64,000 bases of DNA from Paludibacteraceae bacterium (GTDB taxonomy: Bacteria > Bacteroidota > Bacteroidia > Bacteroidales > Paludibacteraceae): assembly GCA_017937025.1 (NCBI GenBank), contig JAGBEJ010000004.1:248001-312000 (forward strand). Direction: 5' to 3'. This document shows, in pieces, positions 44,928 through 53,334 of the stretch. The position numbers and the translations under genes were made by a program. Positions within the stretch are counted from its first letter, which is position 1, and each line of letters begins with the position of its first letter. The notes under the pieces are model-generated. The model ran no database searches. It saw only the letters and a list, made by a program, of their open reading frames with translations, and was not told the DNA's origin.

Positions 44928-45001
44928 GCTTTCCTTTTTCTCTATGGCGCAAATTTAATTACATAATTCGTTCTGTGCTGCCATGTCATTAATTATCATA
45001 G

Positions 45002-45037
45002 TAAAAAAAAGGTCCAAGCCGCAAGCTCAGACCTTCT
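45002..45037 (-). terminator. Terminator of the lipoprotein-array transcript
   Basis: Stem 45009-45019 with 45025-45035; two positions are C-A mismatches on + but G-U pairs on the minus strand, so the minus strand is the transcribed one. T-tract at 45003-45010 (read on minus). Confidence 0.75.
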
Positions 45038-45040
45038 CTT

Positions 45041-45712
45041 TTATAGTGTGACACATTGTTTATAATTCAGCCACGGTGTGTATTTGCCTATGATTAATTT
45101 TTTGAGATATGCCCTTTGGTGTGGGCTTGTCTTTTTCATTATGTATATGTCACTTTTTAATGCATGGTATGCGTTTGGGTTTATCTCGGGCAACTCCTTT
45201 TCAAGGAAATCCAGTGTGATGGTATGCAACTCTTTTGTCTCTGTGTCGTAGGCGTAATGGTATCTTTTTCCTGCGGGATGTTGGAGAACCATGAAGCCGG
45301 TCAGAAGTCCTATGACCACGCCTGAAACAACTTGCGCAGTGGCGTATAAAGCGGCTCTCTGTTTGGTCATGGCTGCGTTAAACAAGATGTATCTGCCGCT
45401 GCTTATCAGTTTGGTATAGCCTTTCTGAACTTTGAAGGCAGAGCCGTTTAGATATAGAGTGTCCCCGTTTGAGTAAGCCCAGGCTTTTTTCTTCAACAGC
45501 TTTTTTGTCTTTTTGTCCTCGGATTTCAGAACGTAATCATTCCTGTCGTTCGGGCATCCCTTAAGTTTTATTATTTGCGCTGAATCTTTCACAGAAGGTG
45601 TTTTGCTCACTATTTCCTCAAGGCTCATATATATTCCCTGCGGATAATCCTCTTGCGCTGTTGCGCTGTGCGCCATCAATACGGCAACTAATGCCAAAAA
45701 TATGTTTTTCAT
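45041..45712 (-). CDS. Secreted protein of unknown function (DUF6563-like)
   Basis: 223 residues. Signal peptide ending SATAQ. A strand-rich middle (KAWAYSNGDTLYLNGSAFKVQKGYTKL) and one hydrophobic helix near residues 125-145 (AQVVSGVVIGLLTGFMVL). Resembles the DUF6563-type proteins seen in Bacteroidales by its GIYMSLEEIVSKTPS start, but I cannot confirm it. Last gene of the lipoprotein array, 53 bp after the previous gene; that gap contains a coding-like fragment. Confidence 0.65.
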   Translation of the reverse strand: MKNIFLALVAVLMAHSATAQEDYPQGIYMSLEEIVSKTPSVKDSAQIIKLKGCPNDRNDYVLKSEDKKTKKLLKKKAWAYSNGDTLYLNGSAFKVQKGYTKLISSGRYILFNAAMTKQRAALYATAQVVSGVVIGLLTGFMVLQHPAGKRYHYAYDTETKELHTITLDFLEKELPEINPNAYHALKSDIYIMKKTSPHQRAYLKKLIIGKYTPWLNYKQCVTL

Positions 45713-45765
45713 TGTGTTTATAATAATCTAAGAATGTCGTGAAGTTCCTTTCGTACCATTTGTTT

Positions 45766-46212
45766 TTACGGATACTCAAAAGTCACAATGTCTGTAGTTG
45801 GATTCATGTCATAAAAGTTTTCCTTTGTGTATTTGTATGTCTTTAAGACATTTGCTCCATTGGGTAAGGCATCGTACTTTTGTCCTTCTTTTGCTTCTAT
45901 TGGCACTGTAGATATTACAACATAAAATGTGTCAATCTTACTTATTTCAAAGTAATCTGTCCAATAATTATTTCTTCCTTTGAAAAAATCCAAACCACCA
46001 TGTAAAGTGTCAGATGGTGATATTGGACTTCCGCCAATTCTAAGGCAAGCTATTTCCCCATGATTATAAGTGAAAAATGAATATTCTATAATTCTATGAG
46101 AAGAATTGATTACTTGATAATGGATATAGCTTCTTTTCTCTGGATCGAAAAACTTCTCACAAGAAACCAGAAAAAATGCTACAATTATTGTGATTATAAA
46201 AGTATTTTTCAT
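45766..46212 (-). CDS. Array lipoprotein A1
   Basis: 148 residues; lipobox FLVSC. N-terminal half: YIHYQVINSSHRIIEYSFF; C-terminal half nearly identical to the paralogue at 46934 (IDTFYVVIS, PIEAKEGQKYDALP, NVLKTYKYTKENFYD, ending VTFEYP). The first halves differ strongly, giving a variable head and constant tail. A+T-rich. No function known. Confidence 0.75.
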   Translation of the reverse strand: MKNTFIITIIVAFFLVSCEKFFDPEKRSYIHYQVINSSHRIIEYSFFTYNHGEIACLRIGGSPISPSDTLHGGLDFFKGRNNYWTDYFEISKIDTFYVVISTVPIEAKEGQKYDALPNGANVLKTYKYTKENFYDMNPTTDIVTFEYP

Positions 46213-46242
46213 TGTTTTTGTATTTTAAAAGACCTTTGTGTA

Positions 46243-46341
46243 TTAAGGTCTGTAAGGATTATTTGGATAATAAGGATTTATGCTGCGAGGATCTGCAGTG
46301 GGATATCTCCAAAAATCCCATTCGTCATCCGTTTTTTTTAT
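46243..46341 (-). pseudogene. Orphan coding fragment upstream of A1
   Basis: 32 codons without a start codon between a TGA and a TAA, encoding DDEWDFWRYPTADPRSINP and a Tyr/Pro-rich end. Rich in Trp, Tyr and Pro, unlike random A+T-rich DNA. Ends 30 bp before the A1 start. Could be the tail of a lost gene. Confidence 0.4.
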
Positions 46342-46805
46342 TCATATGATTTCACAATTATTCCTTCCATATCTTTCGAAGGAGGATATGTAAGCGGATG
46401 CCGCTCCGAAAAGTGTTCTTTATAATATTGCAGTGGTATATCATATCGTTGCAATATTTGATAATCCTTCACTATCATGTCCCATGGAACGTTTTCACAA
46501 ACACTTTGCAAGATTATGAATATGGTTATTGTGTCTTGAGACACATCCTTGTTTTTATACCAACTCGCACTCCAGCATCTATTTTGTGGAAATGTTCTTG
46601 ATGTGAACCAATAATCATCTTTTGTGGCATGTAAAATTGTGTCGTGTTGAGATTTTATGTCAAAATGCTCGCTTGATAGATGAAATATAGATATTGTGTC
46701 ATTTGAAATGTTTCTAACAACAATTGAGGTATAGCAGTCCTCATCTGTCAATCCCTTGCAGCAAGAAAAAAGCACTGCCAATGTTAAAAAAAATATATAT
46801 TTCAT
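46338..46805 (-). CDS. Array lipoprotein B1
   Basis: 155 residues; lipobox LFSCC. Segment IVVRNISNDTISIFHLSS, then DTITIFIILQ, then LQRYDIPLQYY and YPPSKDME near the end. The same order (NxS strand, DT-hydrophobic strand, a Tyr-rich helix, YPP) occurs in B2 at 47484 and, in looser form, in A1 and A2. A+T-rich; function unknown. Confidence 0.72.
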   Translation of the reverse strand: MKYIFFLTLAVLFSCCKGLTDEDCYTSIVVRNISNDTISIFHLSSEHFDIKSQHDTILHATKDDYWFTSRTFPQNRCWSASWYKNKDVSQDTITIFIILQSVCENVPWDMIVKDYQILQRYDIPLQYYKEHFSERHPLTYPPSKDMEGIIVKSYE

Positions 46806-46818
46806 AGTGTTTGGGGAA

Positions 46819-46947
46819 TTAAAAGCCTAGGAATTCATATGTCGGATGTTCTTTATTAATCTCAGCATTCCACCAATCTTCCCCGAAATGCCTTCTGCCG
46901 TATGCACTCGCTTCGCGCTCGTACCATTTGTTTTTATGGATAAACAA
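46819..46947 (-). pseudogene. Orphan coding fragment after A2
   Basis: 42 codons from a TTG in frame to TAA, overlapping the A2 stop; encodes NKWYEREASAYGRRHFGEDW and ends HPTYEFLGF. The same NKWYER is found in the same place after A1 (45713-45765), there with GAAAGG instead of GAGCGC, three synonymous changes. This supports past coding in this frame. Ends 13 bp before B1. Confidence 0.45.
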
Positions 46948-47398
46948 AAGTTACAACATCAGTCTCAGGATTAAAGTCGTAAAAGCTCTCCTTTGTATAT
47001 TTGTATATTTTCAAGACGTTACTCCCTTTTGGTAAAGCATCATACTTCTGTCCTTCTTTTGCTTCTATTGGTTTTGCGGATATCACCACATAGAATGTGT
47101 CTATTTTTTCTGTATTAAAATAGTCACCCCAAGAGTTCTGCTCTCTCCCATTGTCGTATATAAATCCACCATGTGTGGAATCATTGGGCATGATTGGCTC
47201 ATGCCCGATTACAAAGCAAGTTATATTATCAGCATTATTCATTTTATGATAAAAGAAAGAGAACTCAACTTTAAAATCTGTATTATTCCTTACCCTATAT
47301 GGAATACAATTAGGTTCAGATTCAAGCAGATTCTTGCATGATGTTATGCCCCATAGTGTTATCAACCATCCTACAAGGGCGCATATTATGTTTTTCAT
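46934..47398 (-). CDS. Array lipoprotein A2
   Basis: 154 residues; lipobox GITSC (Cys near residue 21). Head: IPYRVRNNTDFKVEFSFFYH; tail nearly identical to A1 (KIDTFYVVIS, PIEAKEGQKYDALP, YKYTKESFYD). The difference lies in the first half. A+T-rich. Function unknown. Confidence 0.75.
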   Translation of the reverse strand: MKNIICALVGWLITLWGITSCKNLLESEPNCIPYRVRNNTDFKVEFSFFYHKMNNADNITCFVIGHEPIMPNDSTHGGFIYDNGREQNSWGDYFNTEKIDTFYVVISAKPIEAKEGQKYDALPKGSNVLKIYKYTKESFYDFNPETDVVTFVYP

Positions 47399-47483
47399 GT
47401 CTCTTTTATTAGTATATGGATGTTGTGAAGTTTTTATTTCGTATTATTGTTTCTATAGTTGTTATGTCCGGCTGCGCTGATTG

Positions 47484-47975
47484 TCAATTGTTCCCGTTGA
47501 TTATCTCCTCGTATGAAGGTGTCATTTCCATATCCCGCATTTCTGGAGTTGGCGGATAATAAATATGCCAGTTCATTTGACGCAAAAAATCCAAGGTGAG
47601 TTTATAACCGACAATGCATGGCTCCTCAATGTTTGCTTTGTTTGAATCCGCATCAAATATAAATAGCACTAATGTATCAGTTTTGGGTAAATTGTGAAAA
47701 AAAGCCTCCCAATGATCTGGAACATTTGATACGAAATCAATTGCTTTACCTGGGGCTATTTCATTGCGATTAGAATAGTTTGCAGCTATGTTTTGCGCTT
47801 TTGCAAAAGAGATTTCTGGCGATATGCAAAAGTCCTGATATATAATGGCTTTATCTGAATTGTTATGTATTGTAATAAGATAATGCCATTTGTCACTATT
47901 TTCATAATTACAAGATGGGAATGCGAAAACAACGCAGAATAATATTGCGAACGAGATAAGGGGAATGTTTTTCAT
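47484..47975 (-). CDS. Array lipoprotein B2
   Basis: 163 residues from the ATG at 47973-47975 (MKNIPLISFAILFCVVFAF), with lipobox FPSC; an upstream in-frame start at 48032 adds residues without a signal. Strand YLITIHNNSDKAIIY, then DTLVLFIFDAD, then MNWHIYYPPTPEM near the end. Distant relative of B1. After the TGA stop the same frame stays open for 24 codons (47406-47480). First gene of the array transcript. Confidence 0.72.
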   Translation of the reverse strand: MKNIPLISFAILFCVVFAFPSCNYENSDKWHYLITIHNNSDKAIIYQDFCISPEISFAKAQNIAANYSNRNEIAPGKAIDFVSNVPDHWEAFFHNLPKTDTLVLFIFDADSNKANIEEPCIVGYKLTLDFLRQMNWHIYYPPTPEMRDMEMTPSYEEIINGNN

Positions 47976-48031
47976 GTTTTGTGTATGCTTTGTTTTTGTT
48001 TTGTTGCATTTTAGCGTGTCACAAAGCCACA

Positions 48032-48039
48032 CAAAGTTA
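48032..48039 (-). promoter_or_regulatory. Promoter -7 box TAACTTTG of the lipoprotein array
   Basis: Minus-strand TAnnTTTG, 56 nt before the B2 start; no other box is seen before the array terminator, so the five genes may form one transcript. Confidence 0.65.
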
Positions 48040-48200
48040 AGTTAATTATTGAATAAATAGATGCCTTTTTATACATTAAGTTTTTGTATTATAATTTATT
48101 CTTATGCTCATAGCGTAATATAGAATGGCGGCATAATAAAGTTTCATTTTGCCAGCAAATTGAATATTAAAAGAGATTTTGTTTTTCTCACCCCTCTTTC

Positions 48201-48208
48201 TATCTTTG
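48201..48208 (+). promoter_or_regulatory. Promoter -7 box TATCTTTG
   Basis: Exact TAnnTTTG match 20 nt before the ATG at 48229. Confidence 0.75.
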
Positions 48209-48228
48209 CTTACATCAAGCTTTGAGAT

Positions 48229-48942
48229 ATGGAGAAATTCGGCAACGGCGACCTTCTGCCTAAATACGACACATGCTTTTTCGAGCGTTACGCCAAAGAG
48301 ACGTTGGCGGACTTGGTCAGCGCGCATTATGCCGGACTTGTAAACCGCGACCGCCCCGACCTGCAGGATACGTCGCTCGGCATAGGTATCGAAGTGACGC
48401 GTGCCATGCGCGAGGGCAAGGCGGAGGCGCATGAGCTGATAAACGACGTGGCGGGGCAGAGGATTATAGACGTACCGTCCGAAGTGTCGTCTTCCGTCAA
48501 TGCCTATGGCTACGGATTCGTGCTCAACGGTCAGCTCATAGGACGTGCCGAGCGTGAGTACTGGGAGAGGGCATTGCCGCTGCAGCACATAATCGAGAGC
48601 AAGGTGGCTAAGGTGGCGAACGGTTTTTATGGGTATTTCTCGGAGTTCGGGCTGTATGTATTCTCCAAAGAAACTCTATCGACACAGGATGTGTTGGGCA
48701 CGATGGATTGGATGATTTCCCTGCAGAAGCCCAATCGGCTGGCTTACAATTACCTTTTTCTCTCGCAGAGCACCGACCTCTGGGTTTGCAATCTTGACAG
48801 GCGTGAGACACACCGTTTCAACATCCCGGTCGCCAAGCGACAGACTTATTACAACATAGCCATAACATCGCATGAGGACCATTCTGAGCTGCAGCGCCAG
48901 ATGGAGCGGATGCGCCAGGCAAAAGGAAACGACAATGAATAA
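48229..48942 (+). CDS. Conserved unknown protein, possible nuclease fold
   Basis: 237 residues, no signal peptide. RPDLQDTSLGIGIEVTRAM (about residues 41-59) has an acidic residue, a short gap and an E-x-T strand, a pattern seen in PD-(D/E)xK nucleases; the Lys expected in that fold is replaced by Thr, so this is only a hint. The rest (LYVFSKETLSTQDVLGTMDW) is not recognised. Ends in a Gln/Arg-rich helix. Overlaps the folate gene by 8 bp, so the two are translated together. Confidence 0.55.
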   Translation: MEKFGNGDLLPKYDTCFFERYAKETLADLVSAHYAGLVNRDRPDLQDTSLGIGIEVTRAMREGKAEAHELINDVAGQRIIDVPSEVSSSVNAYGYGFVLNGQLIGRAEREYWERALPLQHIIESKVAKVANGFYGYFSEFGLYVFSKETLSTQDVLGTMDWMISLQKPNRLAYNYLFLSQSTDLWVCNLDRRETHRFNIPVAKRQTYYNIAITSHEDHSELQRQMERMRQAKGNDNE

Positions 48943-49462
48943 ACAGGAGATAAGAAAGAATATTCGCGACATCAAGAAGGAGCATGGCGCCGAACGGCTG
49001 AAGACTCTTTCTGCCGCCGTGTGTGCTAACCTTGAGTCCAACCCGGTGTATGACTCGGCGTCGGTGGTGCTGCTCTACGCCTCGCTTCCCGACGAGGTGG
49101 ACACTACTCCGCTTGTGCAGCGTGCCATCGCCTCAGGCAAGACGGTTGTGCTGCCGGTGGTGCTGGGCGACGAGCTTGAGCTCCGTGTCTATTCGGGCGA
49201 CGACTCTATGGAGACGGGCGCGTTCGGCATCATGGAGCCTATGGGCGAGCCTTATGTCGGCGATGTGGATGTGGCTATCGTGCCGGGTGTGGCGTTTTCG
49301 GACGGCGGTGTCCGTCTCGGGCGCGGCAAAGGCTTCTACGACCGTATGCTCAAGTCATTGCCTTGCTACAAGATAGGTCTCTGCTTCTCATTCCAGCGAA
49401 TGGACATCTCCTCGCTGGCAGAGCCTCACGATGTGCTGATGGACGAAGTTGTGTCTGACTAA
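48935..49462 (+). CDS. 5-formyltetrahydrofolate cyclo-ligase
   Basis: 175 residues from the ATG at 48935 (MNKQEIRKNIRDIKKEHG). ATP-dependent conversion of 5-formyl-THF to methenyl-THF. Characteristic VLLYASLPDEVDTTPLV in the first half and the nucleotide-binding VPGVAFSDGGVRLGRGKGFYDRML near residues 122-145. Convergent with rodA; the two stop codons are 2 bp apart with no terminator between. Confidence 0.92.
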   Translation: MNKQEIRKNIRDIKKEHGAERLKTLSAAVCANLESNPVYDSASVVLLYASLPDEVDTTPLVQRAIASGKTVVLPVVLGDELELRVYSGDDSMETGAFGIMEPMGEPYVGDVDVAIVPGVAFSDGGVRLGRGKGFYDRMLKSLPCYKIGLCFSFQRMDISSLAEPHDVLMDEVVSD

Positions 49463-49464
49463 GG

Positions 49465-50919
49465 CTATCTCTCCAGTCGTGTCGAATCGAGCTTCAGCAG
49501 CACGAACAACATCAAAGTGAATCCCCAGAGCGACGAGCCTCCGTAGCTGAAGAACGGCAACGGAATACCGATAACCGGCATCACGCCTATTACCATTCCA
49601 ATGTTTATGGTGAAGTGGAACAGCAGAATGGCGGCGACGCAGTAGGCATAGACCTGGTTGAATACTTCGGTCTGCCTTTCGGCGATTATGACAATCCTTA
49701 TCATCAGGAATAGGTACAGCGCCATGATTATGGTAGAGCCGACGAATCCGAACTCCTCTCCCAGTGTGCAGAAGATGAAGTCGGTGCTTTGCTCAGGCAC
49801 GTATTTCAGCTTAGTCTGAGTTCCCTTCAAATATCCTTTGCCTATGAACTGTCCAGAGCCGATGGCGATTTTCGACTGGTTCACGTTGTATCCTGCGCCT
49901 TGCGAGTCTTCCTCGGTGCCCAGCAACACAAGGATTCTCGACTTCTGGTGAGCCTGCAGCGCGTTGTCGAACAGATAGTCTGCCGAGTAGCAGTATCCGA
50001 CTGATATTAACGCGAACAGTCCTATCAGCGCATAGCTCTTTCTTCTTTCTTTTATCGCCCTCCAGAACGCCGCGAGCGCAGTGTACACAATCACGGCAAT
50101 CACGAACCATATATAATCGACAGTGATGAAGAAGTTTGTCACCACCGCGATGAATATTATCGCCAGCGTGCTCTTTATGTTCTTCCATACCAGCTCTTTG
50201 TCCCTCTGGAACACAAAGATGAATATGTTGGTGGTCAGTATTATGAGAATGCCGGAGATGAGCATTCCGAGGTTGCATCGGTCGCCTTGCTGGCAGAACA
50301 CTGACTCGTATTTTATGACGAATATGAACAGTGCGGCGGCGAGCAGTCCTAAGACGATGAGCACGCCCGGCATGCCTTTTCTGTACAGCACGAGGAACAG
50401 GGCAGCGAATACTAATGCTGAGCCGGTCTCGTTCTGTGCAATGATTATCGCCATAGGCAGCATGATGAGCGCGATAACCTTGGCGTAGCTCCTAAGCCCT
50501 TGCAGCTTGAAGTCGTAGGCACTCATCATCTTTGCCAGCGCGAGGCTGGTGGCGAATTTCGCAAGCTCGGCAGGCTGCAGTCTCACAGGTCCGAGCTCAA
50601 GCCATGAGTGCGAGCCGTTGATGTCCCTCGATAGGAATATCGTGGCTATCAGCAGCAGTATCATGGCGCCGTAGAATACATACGCGAAAGTGTTGTATAT
50701 CCGGTAGTTGATGAGCAGGATGGATATGCCGATGATGCCGGCGCAGATAATCCACACGAGCTGTTTGCCGGCTTGCTGCGAGAAGTCGAACATGCTGGAG
50801 TTGTCGAACTCGTAGCTTGACGCGTACACGCAGAACCATCCAGCGACTACAAGTATTATGTAAACAATGATAGTCGGCCAGTCTATGATGTTAGTTATGC
50901 TTACGTGTCGCTGTGTCAT
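49465..50919 (-). CDS. rodA: Rod-shape peptidoglycan polymerase RodA
   Basis: 484 residues, SEDS glycosyltransferase that works with PBP2 in the elongasome. About ten membrane helices; conserved SWLELGPVRLQPAELAKFA in the first half and the late FSYGGSSLW. It is longer than the ~370 residues of E. coli RodA because of extra helices near residues 190-300, a feature seen in Bacteroidota. Last gene of the purH-mre operon, 6 bp after mrdA. Confidence 0.95.
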   Translation of the reverse strand: MTQRHVSITNIIDWPTIIVYIILVVAGWFCVYASSYEFDNSSMFDFSQQAGKQLVWIICAGIIGISILLINYRIYNTFAYVFYGAMILLLIATIFLSRDINGSHSWLELGPVRLQPAELAKFATSLALAKMMSAYDFKLQGLRSYAKVIALIMLPMAIIIAQNETGSALVFAALFLVLYRKGMPGVLIVLGLLAAALFIFVIKYESVFCQQGDRCNLGMLISGILIILTTNIFIFVFQRDKELVWKNIKSTLAIIFIAVVTNFFITVDYIWFVIAVIVYTALAAFWRAIKERRKSYALIGLFALISVGYCYSADYLFDNALQAHQKSRILVLLGTEEDSQGAGYNVNQSKIAIGSGQFIGKGYLKGTQTKLKYVPEQSTDFIFCTLGEEFGFVGSTIIMALYLFLMIRIVIIAERQTEVFNQVYAYCVAAILLFHFTINIGMVIGVMPVIGIPLPFFSYGGSSLWGFTLMLFVLLKLDSTRLER

Positions 50920-50925
50920 GTGGTT

Positions 50926-52776
50926 TTATCTTGGGGTTTTGGTTGATGGTATGAGGTTAGCGTTTACCATTCTGTCCTCTAAAGCTTTGCGCGCAGGTGA
51001 GATGCCGCCTTTGAGGTATTTCTCCATCATCAGCGATGCTATAGGACCTGCCCATGTGGCTCCGAATCCTGCGTTCTCCACCACAACGGCTATCGCTATC
51101 TTAGGATTCTCTCTCGGTGCGAATGCCATGAATATCGAGTGGTCCTTGCCGTGAGGGTTCTGCGCTGTACCTGTCTTGGCGCATACGGTTATGCTGTCCA
51201 TCTGCGCCACTCTCGCCGTTCCGCCTTTCACAGCCATCTCCATGCCGTCTATCGACGCGGCGAAGAATTTCTTGTCCACGTTTGTCACATGCTTCCTTGT
51301 CAGGCTGTCGGCTATCTGCTCGCCTTCTATCTTCCTGACTATGTGCGGCGTTATCCAGTAACCCTGGTTAGCTATCGCAGAAGCGTAATTCGCCAGCTGT
51401 ATAGGAGTGGCGATAATCTCTCCTTGTCCGATGGCTATGGATATGATTGTCAGACCTTTCCAGCCTCTCTCTCCGTATCTTTTATTGTAGAATTCGGCAT
51501 TTGGTATGAATCCGCGGTTCTCGTTAGGGAAGTCCACGCCTGTCTTATATCCGAATCCGAACGACACGACGTCCCTTTTCCATGTCTCGAATGCGTCCTG
51601 CACGTTCTTGTATTTCTTGCTGTCCATCATAGCCTTCAGTCCCCAGCAGTAGTATCCGTTGCATGATGTCTGAAGCGAGTGGCGCATGTCCAGTGGCGAA
51701 GGGTGTCCGTGGCATCCGACTGTCAGTCCGCCGAATATGAAACCGTGGTGGCAAGGGTATCTTGTCTCCGGTGTTATGATTCCTTCCTGCTGGAATATGA
51801 GCGAGTTCACGACTTTGAATGTCGAGCCAGGAGGGTATCTTGCCATGAGCGGACGGTCGAGGAGTGGCTTCAGAGGGTCGTTGTTCAGTCTTTTGAAGTT
51901 CTCGCCTCTCTGTCGTCCCACGAGGTCCGACGGATTGAAGTTAGGCGATGACACAAGCGCCAGTATTTCTCCGCTCTGCGGCTCTATCGCCACGACCGAG
52001 CCTATCTTGTTTCTCATCAGCTTCTCGCCGTACATCTGCAGGTCTATGTCGATGGAGAGTTCTATGTTCTTGCCCGGCACTGAGGCTTTGTCAAGCTTTC
52101 CGTCCTGATATTTGCCTTTCAGTCGTCCGCGCGCGTCTCTCAGGAGTATCTCGTAGCCCTTTTCGCCTCTCAGCGTCTTTTCGTAGTATTTTTCCACGCC
52201 GTTCTTTCCGGCATAGTCGCCTCGTGAGTAGTACGGGTCGTTGTCCATGTCTCTCTGCGACACTTCTCCCACCGAGCCCAGCGCATGGGCTGCGCATGGA
52301 TACGTGTATTCCCTCAATGTTCTGTCCTGAATGTAGAATCCGGGCAGCTTGTACAGTTTTTCCTGTAGTATGGCGAATTCCTCGATAGACAGTTGCGATA
52401 TGAGAACCTGTGGAGTGTACTTTGAGTATCCTCTCTCGTTCTTCATTCGCTTTATCAGCTTTATCAGCTTTTCCTTTGTGATGTTGGTCGCGCGGCAGAA
52501 GTCCAGGGTGTCGAATTCCTGCACCTCGTTCATGATTACCATCACGTCGTATGCCGGCTTGTTATAGACGAGCAGTTTTCCGTTTCGGTCGTAGATGAGG
52601 CCTCGGGCAGGGAACTTGGTCTTTTTCAGGAAGGCGTTGCTGTCGGCGTGCTGCTTGTATTCTGGGTTCAGTATCTGAAGGTTTATTAGCTGCAGCACAT
52701 ACACGATGAACACGATAATCATCGAGCCGATTATCACGTCCTTTCTGTCCTTGAGGTTGTCGTTTTCTACTGACAC
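50926..52776 (-). CDS. mrdA: Penicillin-binding protein 2 (transpeptidase)
   Basis: 616 residues. One N-terminal membrane helix (IGSMIIVFIVYVLQLINLQ), a pedestal/dimerisation domain (~residues 50-240) and the transpeptidase domain: SxxK as PPGSTFK near residue 320, SxN as LQTSCNGY near 370 and KTG as CAKTGTAQNPHG near 548. Cross-links peptidoglycan during rod growth with RodA. Six bp gaps on both sides. Confidence 0.96.
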   Translation of the reverse strand: MSVENDNLKDRKDVIIGSMIIVFIVYVLQLINLQILNPEYKQHADSNAFLKKTKFPARGLIYDRNGKLLVYNKPAYDVMVIMNEVQEFDTLDFCRATNITKEKLIKLIKRMKNERGYSKYTPQVLISQLSIEEFAILQEKLYKLPGFYIQDRTLREYTYPCAAHALGSVGEVSQRDMDNDPYYSRGDYAGKNGVEKYYEKTLRGEKGYEILLRDARGRLKGKYQDGKLDKASVPGKNIELSIDIDLQMYGEKLMRNKIGSVVAIEPQSGEILALVSSPNFNPSDLVGRQRGENFKRLNNDPLKPLLDRPLMARYPPGSTFKVVNSLIFQQEGIITPETRYPCHHGFIFGGLTVGCHGHPSPLDMRHSLQTSCNGYYCWGLKAMMDSKKYKNVQDAFETWKRDVVSFGFGYKTGVDFPNENRGFIPNAEFYNKRYGERGWKGLTIISIAIGQGEIIATPIQLANYASAIANQGYWITPHIVRKIEGEQIADSLTRKHVTNVDKKFFAASIDGMEMAVKGGTARVAQMDSITVCAKTGTAQNPHGKDHSIFMAFAPRENPKIAIAVVVENAGFGATWAGPIASLMMEKYLKGGISPARKALEDRMVNANLIPSTKTPR

Positions 52777-52782
52777 GCTGCT

Positions 52783-53307
52783 TTACTTGTTTTTTTCGCT
52801 TGCCTTGTACTTGTAGTACTCTATGGCAATGATAAGTATTAATGTGAATATCATGCTTGTCACCATTCTCAGCAGAAGTGTTCCGAAAGCCTCGAGCGAG
52901 AATGCCTCCATCAGGAAAAGCAGTATATGGTGAAGTATGACAATCAAAAGCGTGTAGTTGACGAACTTGTTGTTTCCCATCGTTTTTATGGATGGGACGA
53001 ACTTGTTGTGGTTTATGTTGTCGTTGTTGGTTATGAACAGCGGCAGTGTCTTTATCGACGCGAGTCCGGCCGCAGTGGTCGCGAACGCGTGCAGTCCAGG
53101 CGTGCTGCAGAACACATCCATGAATCCGCCTATCAGGAAGCTCACCAGCAGTGTCAGGTACGGAGATATTTCCTTCGGCAGTATTATCACCAGCCAGATG
53201 TACAGAAGCGGTGTTCCGTATCCGTAGATGTTTACGTTGTTGAGTATCAGTATCTGTGCAGCCAATACCAGCAGTGCGGTCAGTATGTATTTTATAAGGT
53301 CGTTCAT
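52783..53307 (-). CDS. mreD: Rod shape-determining protein MreD
   Basis: 174 residues, five or six membrane helices (first ILTALLVLAAQILILNNVNIY), little else conserved, as is usual for MreD. Identification rests on length, hydrophobicity, the PLLYIWLVIILP segment and its place between mreC and mrdA. Confidence 0.85.
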   Translation of the reverse strand: MNDLIKYILTALLVLAAQILILNNVNIYGYGTPLLYIWLVIILPKEISPYLTLLVSFLIGGFMDVFCSTPGLHAFATTAAGLASIKTLPLFITNNDNINHNKFVPSIKTMGNNKFVNYTLLIVILHHILLFLMEAFSLEAFGTLLLRMVTSMIFTLILIIAIEYYKYKASEKNK

Positions 53308-53334
53308 TAGTTCCCTGTCTTTGCGGTGCTTGCT

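Noticed and set aside
49462-49466. Missing gene or terminator between the folate gene and rodA
   Set aside because: The two stop codons are just 2 bp apart and both proteins are full length; transcripts must overlap.
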